From Burkholderiales bacterium PBB1 (GTDB lineage: Bacteria; Pseudomonadota; Gammaproteobacteria; Burkholderiales; Burkholderiaceae_C), in contig NKIN01000001.1 of the NCBI GenBank assembly GCA_002255905.1, positions 62,001 through 126,000 of the forward strand: DNA of 64,000 nucleotides. The letters are read 5' to 3'. Below are positions 60,178 to 64,000 of this stretch, piece after piece; the stretch's first letter is position 1, and every line of letters starts with the position of its first letter. The translations under genes and the position numbers were made by a program. The notes below the pieces were generated by a model. It saw only the letters and a list, made by a program, of their open reading frames with translations. It had not been told where the DNA came from and made no database searches.

Positions 60178-60816
60178 TCAGTCGGCGTCGGCCTGCAAAC
60201 CCAGCAAGCCGGGATCGCCGCGCCCCAGGCGCATCAGCACCGGCGTGTCGCCGGTCAGATCCACCACCGTGGTCGGCTGCGCTGCGCAGGCCCCGGCGTC
60301 GACCACGGCCTGCACCTGCTTGCCGTACCGGTCGCGGATGTCGTCCGGATCGTTCAGTGCGTCGGCCTCGCCCGGCGGGATCAGCGTCGTGGCGACCAGG
60401 GCTTCGCCATACACCGCCAGCAGTTCCTGCAGCATCTTGTGGTCGGGCACGCGCAGGCCGATCGTGCGCCGTGACGGGTGCGAGATGCGGCGCGGCACTT
60501 CCTTGGATGCTTCGAGGATGAAGGTGAACGGCCCCGGCGTGCCCAGCTTCAGCAGCCGGTATTGCCGGTTGTCGACGCGTGCGTAGTTGGCCAACTCACT
60601 CAGGTCCCGGCACAGCAGCGTCAGGTGGTGCTTGTCGTCGACGCCGCGGATGCGCCGCAGGTTGTCGACGGCCACCTTGTCATCGAGCCGGCACACCAGG
60701 GCGTAACTTGAATCGGTGGGCACGGCCGCCACACCGCCATCGTGCAGGACCTGCGCAGCCTGTTTCAGCAGGCGAGACTGCGGGTTATCGGGGTGTAACT
60801 CGAAATGCAGGGACAT
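60178..60816 (-). CDS. YciO/Sua5/YrdC-family protein
   Basis: 212 residues of the YrdC fold. GGVAAVPTDSSYALVC, RIRGVDDKHHLTLLC and GPFTFILEASKEVPRRI (KRxT-like), plus RTIGLRVPDHKMLQELL. The PTDSSYAL variant and the length point to the YciO branch, not the essential TsaC/Sua5, and dedicated t6A synthesis is not assured. Convergent with the glutaredoxin gene. Confidence 0.85.
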   Translation of the reverse strand: MSLHFELHPDNPQSRLLKQAAQVLHDGGVAAVPTDSSYALVCRLDDKVAVDNLRRIRGVDDKHHLTLLCRDLSELANYARVDNRQYRLLKLGTPGPFTFILEASKEVPRRISHPSRRTIGLRVPDHKMLQELLAVYGEALVATTLIPPGEADALNDPDDIRDRYGKQVQAVVDAGACAAQPTTVVDLTGDTPVLMRLGRGDPGLLGLQADAD

Positions 60817-60858
60817 CGCTTGATTGTCGGCGTCACAGCCGCGCCGGGATGGCGCTGC

Positions 60859-61191
60859 TCACAGCACGGTGTAGACCATGATGAATCCGGAGGCCACCAT
60901 GCCGGTCATGGCGGCCAGGAACAAGGCATCGGCAATCTTTTCCAGCCGCAGGGCCAGTCGCTCGGTCTGGGTCCGCAGTGCGAAGAAGATGAAGTAGATG
61001 CAGACCAGAAACAGCAACGCCGACATGGCCAGCAGGTCATCGGCAATGGTGGCGGACACCACCGATTTGCCGATGGTGTGGAACAGCGCCACCGCCGCGA
61101 TGCAGAGCCCGGCCAGATTGCCGGACACCGACAGCAGGTGCAGCAGTTCTTCGCGCTGCCACGTCGTGTTGGTCGCCTTCGGGTTGTTCAT
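60859..61191 (-). CDS. Small hypothetical membrane protein
   Basis: 110 residues, ATG 61191. Three hydrophobic helices: about 26-45 (GNLAGLCIAAVALFH), 52-72 (LLAMSALLFLVCIYFIFFAL) and 88-108 (LFLAAMTGMVASGFIMVYTV), with a charged N-terminus (WQREELLHLL). No family recognised. It sits between the YciO-type and PHP genes in the same direction, with about 40-50 base gaps. Confidence 0.7.
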   Translation of the reverse strand: MNNPKATNTTWQREELLHLLSVSGNLAGLCIAAVALFHTIGKSVVSATIADDLLAMSALLFLVCIYFIFFALRTQTERLALRLEKIADALFLAAMTGMVASGFIMVYTVL

Positions 61192-61245
61192 CGATGCAGC
61201 GCATCCAATGCGGCGGCCACCGGGCTTTGCGCTGGCAAGGCGGAC

Positions 61246-62121
61246 TTAACGATGATCCGGCCGCTGCACCCGATCTGTCAGCGCCTCCCAGACCGGCGTC
61301 AGCCGCACGGGCAGCGCGGGCAGGGTGCCGAGGTCGGTCCGGCTTTCTTCCGGGCTGTGGAAGTCGCTGCCGCGCGAGGCGAGCAGGTCGAGCTCGATGG
61401 CCATATCGGCGTACTTGGCGAAGTCGGCGCTGGTGTGGCTGCCGGTCACGACTTCGACACCGCGGCCCCCGTGGGCCTTGAATTCGGTGAACAGCGCGAA
61501 CTCTTCGTTGACGGTGAGCTTGTAGCGACCCGGGTGAGCGATCACGGCGATGCCACCGGACTGCGTGATCCAGGTCACTGCATCGCCCAGCTTGGCCCAC
61601 CGGTGTTCGACAAAGCCCGGCTTGCCTTCGACCAGGTACTTGCGAAACACCTCGTGGGTGCTGGCGCAGTAGCCGGTTTCCACCATGTAACGGGCGAAGT
61701 GGGTGCGGGCGATCAGTTCGGGGTTGCCAGCGTAGTTCAGCGCGCCCTCGAAGGCGCCCGGAATGCCGACCTGGGCCAGCTCCGCGGCCATTTCCTGGGC
61801 ACGTGCGATGCGGCCATCGCGGGTGTTGGCCAGGCCTTGCACCAGTGCAACGTTGTCGGGGTCGACGCCGAGCCCGACGATGTGCACCGTCACGCCGGCA
61901 AAGGTGACGGAGATCTCGACGCCGGTCAGGTAGGGCAGCCCGAGCGCCTGAGCGGCCTGGCGTGCACGCTGCTGCCCACCGATCTCGTCGTGGTCAGTGA
62001 GCGCCCACAACTCGACACCATTGGCCTGGGCGCGTGCGGCCAGCGCCTCGGGCTCCAGCGTGCCATCAGACACACAGGAATGGCAGTGCAGGTCGGCGTT
62101 GGTCCAGGCAGCAGGGGTCAC
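61246..62121 (-). CDS. PHP-domain phosphoesterase (YciV/RNase AM-like)
   Basis: 291 residues from GTG 62121 (VTPAAWTNADLHCH); an ATG at 62199 would add 26 unconserved residues. PHP metal motifs: DLHCHSCVSDGTL, ALTDHDEIGG, GVEISVTF, IAHPGRYKL and RGSDFHSPEE. This set matches the 3',5'-nucleoside bisphosphate phosphatase / 5'-3' exoribonuclease AM (trpH/yciV) group, which acts on pAp and on rRNA 5' ends. It is often found next to YciO-type genes. Confidence 0.88.
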   Translation of the reverse strand: MTPAAWTNADLHCHSCVSDGTLEPEALAARAQANGVELWALTDHDEIGGQQRARQAAQALGLPYLTGVEISVTFAGVTVHIVGLGVDPDNVALVQGLANTRDGRIARAQEMAAELAQVGIPGAFEGALNYAGNPELIARTHFARYMVETGYCASTHEVFRKYLVEGKPGFVEHRWAKLGDAVTWITQSGGIAVIAHPGRYKLTVNEEFALFTEFKAHGGRGVEVVTGSHTSADFAKYADMAIELDLLASRGSDFHSPEESRTDLGTLPALPVRLTPVWEALTDRVQRPDHR

Positions 62122-62223
62122 TGTCGGATTGTAGGCAAGGGGTCCTGACGCTCGCCCGCACAGCCGACCCGCCGCAAGGGCATCGGCGCACTGGTTCACG
62201 AACCGCCGCGCGCCCGACGGTGC

Positions 62224-63456
62224 TCAGCGATCGATGCGGATCAGCTTGCCGCTGTCGGTCAGCAGGTACAGCCAGCCATCGGGCCCCTGGCGAACGCAGC
62301 GTATGCGCTCATCCAGGCTGGCGAACAGCCGCTCGCGCGAGACCTCGGTGGCGCCGCTCAGCACCACCCGCCACAACGCCTGGCCGGCCAGCGCGCCGAG
62401 GAAGGCGTTGCCCTGCCATTCAGGGAAACCGGCGCCGGTGTAGAACACCAACCCCGAGGGCGCGATCGACGTGGGCACCCAATAGGACACCGGCTCGATG
62501 TAGGTCGGTGCGTGCGTGCCGCCACCGATCCGGCACGCGGTGCCGACCGGATCGCCGTAGTTGCAGCCATAGCTCTTCACCGGCCAGCCGTAGTTGCCGC
62601 CTGGCGTGACCCGGTTCAACTCGTCCCCGCCCTGCGGGCCGTGCTCGACCAACCACAGATCGCCGGTGGTGGGGTGCAGCGCCGCGCCCTGCGGATTGCG
62701 GTGGCCCAGGCTCCACAGCTCGGGCCGTGCGGTCCCACCGAGGTTCGGGTTGCCGCTGGGCACGCTCCCATCGCGCTCGATGCGCACTACCTTGCCCAGG
62801 TGCGTGGTCACGTCTTGCGCCGGGCTGCCTTTCTGCCGCTCGCCGAGGGTGACGAACAAGGTCTTGTCGCTGCGAAACACCAGCCGGGACCCGAAGTGCC
62901 CATCACCCGACACCTTCGGGAGCTGCCGAAAGATCACCTGCACATCCGCCAACGCCGTGCCCGACAAGCGGCCACGCGCCACTGCCGTACCGCTCCCGCC
63001 GCTGCCGGATTCGGCATAACTCCAGTACACCCACGGATCGGTCTCGAAGTCCGGGTCGATTGCGACATCGAGCAGCCCGCCCTGGCCGGCCGATGCCACC
63101 GCCGGCACGCCACTCAGAGGGCCTGACACCGTGCCGCCGTCGGCACTGACGATGACCATGCTGCCGCTCTTTTGCGTCACCACCATCCGACCGTCGGGCA
63201 GGAAGGCGAAGCCCCAGGGCGACGACAGCGCGCTCGTCAGCACCACGGCACGCGCCGCCACGGACGGAGGGGGCGTGGGCGTGCTGCTGTCCGTGCGGCT
63301 TCCACCGCCTCCGCCCCCGCACGCCGCCATGCCGCTGAGCAGCCCGGTGCCCGCAGCGGCAAAGGCGGTCAGCTTCCAGGCGGCGTCGATCAGCTCGCGT
63401 CGGCGGCTGTCCGGGATGGCGGTGAATGGCGGTTGGCGCATCGCGGGTTGCGACAT
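62224..63456 (-). CDS. PQQ-type soluble aldose sugar dehydrogenase-like protein
   Basis: 410 residues. The N-terminus has a hydrophobic segment ending LSGMAACGGGGGGS, a lipoprotein-like box (SGMAAC), followed by a Ser/Thr/Pro linker. The six-bladed propeller of the GSDH/Asd family follows: LSSPWGFAFLPDGRMVVTQKSG, GQGGLLDVAIDPDFETDPWVY, GDGHFGSRLVF, SLGHRNPQG, VEHGPQGGDELNRVTPGGNYGWP (key motifs GHRNPQG and EHGPQGGDE). PQQ and calcium are expected cofactors. Probably attached to the outer membrane on the periplasmic side. Confidence 0.88.
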   Translation of the reverse strand: MSQPAMRQPPFTAIPDSRRRELIDAAWKLTAFAAAGTGLLSGMAACGGGGGGSRTDSSTPTPPPSVAARAVVLTSALSSPWGFAFLPDGRMVVTQKSGSMVIVSADGGTVSGPLSGVPAVASAGQGGLLDVAIDPDFETDPWVYWSYAESGSGGSGTAVARGRLSGTALADVQVIFRQLPKVSGDGHFGSRLVFRSDKTLFVTLGERQKGSPAQDVTTHLGKVVRIERDGSVPSGNPNLGGTARPELWSLGHRNPQGAALHPTTGDLWLVEHGPQGGDELNRVTPGGNYGWPVKSYGCNYGDPVGTACRIGGGTHAPTYIEPVSYWVPTSIAPSGLVFYTGAGFPEWQGNAFLGALAGQALWRVVLSGATEVSRERLFASLDERIRCVRQGPDGWLYLLTDSGKLIRIDR

Positions 63457-63531
63457 ACAGGCTCCTGGCGGCTCGCCGCGAGTATGCCGGCGCAGTGGCG
63501 GTCTGCCCGCGGATTTGCGTTGCCAGGTGTG

Positions 63532-64000
63532 TCAGACGCTGCGGCCGGTGGCCTGGCGGCCATCGCCGTGATCACCCGCCGCCTGCGCGGCCTCGACGAT
63601 CAGCTGCAGCCGTTGGCGACCGTTGTACTCGTCGAGGCTCAGCCGGTAGGCCAGCGTCACCCGCGGCGGCAGCGGGTCCACGTGGCCGAACCAGATCGCT
63701 TCGCGCACAGTGCCCGCGTGCCGCAGGCTCAGCTTCAGGTGCTTCTCGCCGACCAGCCGCTGGCTGATCACCTCGACCTCGTCGCTGAACAGCGGTGGCT
63801 CGAACGACGGCCCCCACACCTGCGCGTTCAGCGCCTGCACCGTCTCCACGTTGAAATGTTCGATGTCGAGCGGCCCGTCGCTGAGCAGGCGGCGCTCGAG
63901 GGTCGCGGCGTCCAGTCTCTCGCGTGCGACCTGCTGGAAAGCGCTCTGGAAGGTGTCGAAATCGGCCTCGTCGAGGGTGCAGCCGGCCGCCATCGCGTGT
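63532..64000 (-). CDS. recJ: Single-strand DNA exonuclease RecJ, C-terminal part
   Basis: The last ~156 residues of RecJ; the start is beyond the right edge. The first codons in view give HAMAAGCTLDEADFDTF, the DHHA1 motif GGHAMAAG. An OB-fold C-terminal domain follows (PPLFSDEVEVISQRLVGEKHLKLSL, LAYRLSLDEYNGRQRLQLIVEAAQ). RecJ degrades 5' ends in recombination and mismatch repair. Stop at 63532, 75 bases before the sugar dehydrogenase gene. Confidence 0.92.
   Translation of the reverse strand, partial: HAMAAGCTLDEADFDTFQSAFQQVARERLDAATLERRLLSDGPLDIEHFNVETVQALNAQVWGPSFEPPLFSDEVEVISQRLVGEKHLKLSLRHAGTVREAIWFGHVDPLPPRVTLAYRLSLDEYNGRQRLQLIVEAAQAAGDHGDGRQATGRSV

Noticed and set aside
1-64000. CRISPR array, prophage or transposase genes
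   Set aside because: No regularly spaced repeats, phage structural genes or transposase motifs were seen in any frame.

Overview
The window is high-GC proteobacterial DNA. Its gene content and gene order fit a betaproteobacterium of the order Burkholderiales, in the Rubrivivax/Leptothrix/Methylibium-like group. This placement rests on recognisable gene order (flhB-flhA-flhF-flhG-fliA; hemC-hemD-hemX-hemY; algZ-algR beside argH; prfB-pepN-fbp; recJ), on PEP-CTERM proteins, and on a surface-adhesin protein E family member. No database search was possible, so it is an inference.

Layout. 1-0.75 kb: the 5' part of an amino-acid ABC transporter binding protein. 1-8 kb: a flagellar block (flhB, flhA, flhF, an flhG-like gene, fliA). 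Two hairpin-shaped repeat units lie between flhB and flhA. 8-13.5 kb: a membrane-anchored methyltransferase, a class V aminotransferase, a small secreted protein, a sterol-desaturase family enzyme, a polysaccharide deacetylase and a GT4 glycosyltransferase. 13.5-18.4 kb: a catabolic operon (acyl-CoA dehydrogenase, CoA transferase, MmgE/PrpD) divergent from a LysR regulator. The CoA transferase is cut by an in-frame TAG. 18.4-22.6 kb: an accessory module next to tRNA-Arg, made of a MmeI-like restriction-methylation enzyme and a membrane NERD nuclease, with the 3' scrap of a PEP-CTERM gene at its far edge.

22.6-29.8 kb: haem synthesis genes (hemC, hemD, hemX, hemY) divergent from PEP carboxylase. 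29.8-39 kb: an osmotic and desiccation stress group with an MscS channel, a GH15 trehalase/glucoamylase-like enzyme, OtsA fused to a membrane sensor-like domain, OtsB, a MarR regulator, a ClC chloride transporter and a PEP-CTERM protein. 39-46.5 kb: an AlgR/AlgZ-type two-component system, argH, an alpha/beta hydrolase, a DUF2845 protein, a cupin, an OmpA-family porin and a second PEP-CTERM protein. 46.9-56.1 kb: tRNA-Ser, apaH, a CorC/HlyC-type protein, an MFS permease, a BLUF photoreceptor, tRNA-Thr, and the fbp/pepN/prfB group, with prfB carrying the classical +1 frameshift. 56.1-64 kb: a DUF4212 protein, GNAT, an AT-richer glycosyltransferase, ybaK, plsY, a Rid protein, a membrane glutaredoxin, a YciO-type protein, a PHP phosphoesterase, a sugar dehydrogenase and the 3' end of recJ.

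The most interesting non-coding signals are three. First, two repeat units at 2191-2508 have a conserved core but unrelated, self-complementary stems. Second, both PEP-CTERM genes have sigma-54-like promoter elements at nearly the same distance from the start codon, plus a shared 12-mer further upstream. Third, all three tRNA genes have a -10 element only 9-10 bases before the mature 5' end, and two of them share an identical 15-base promoter block.
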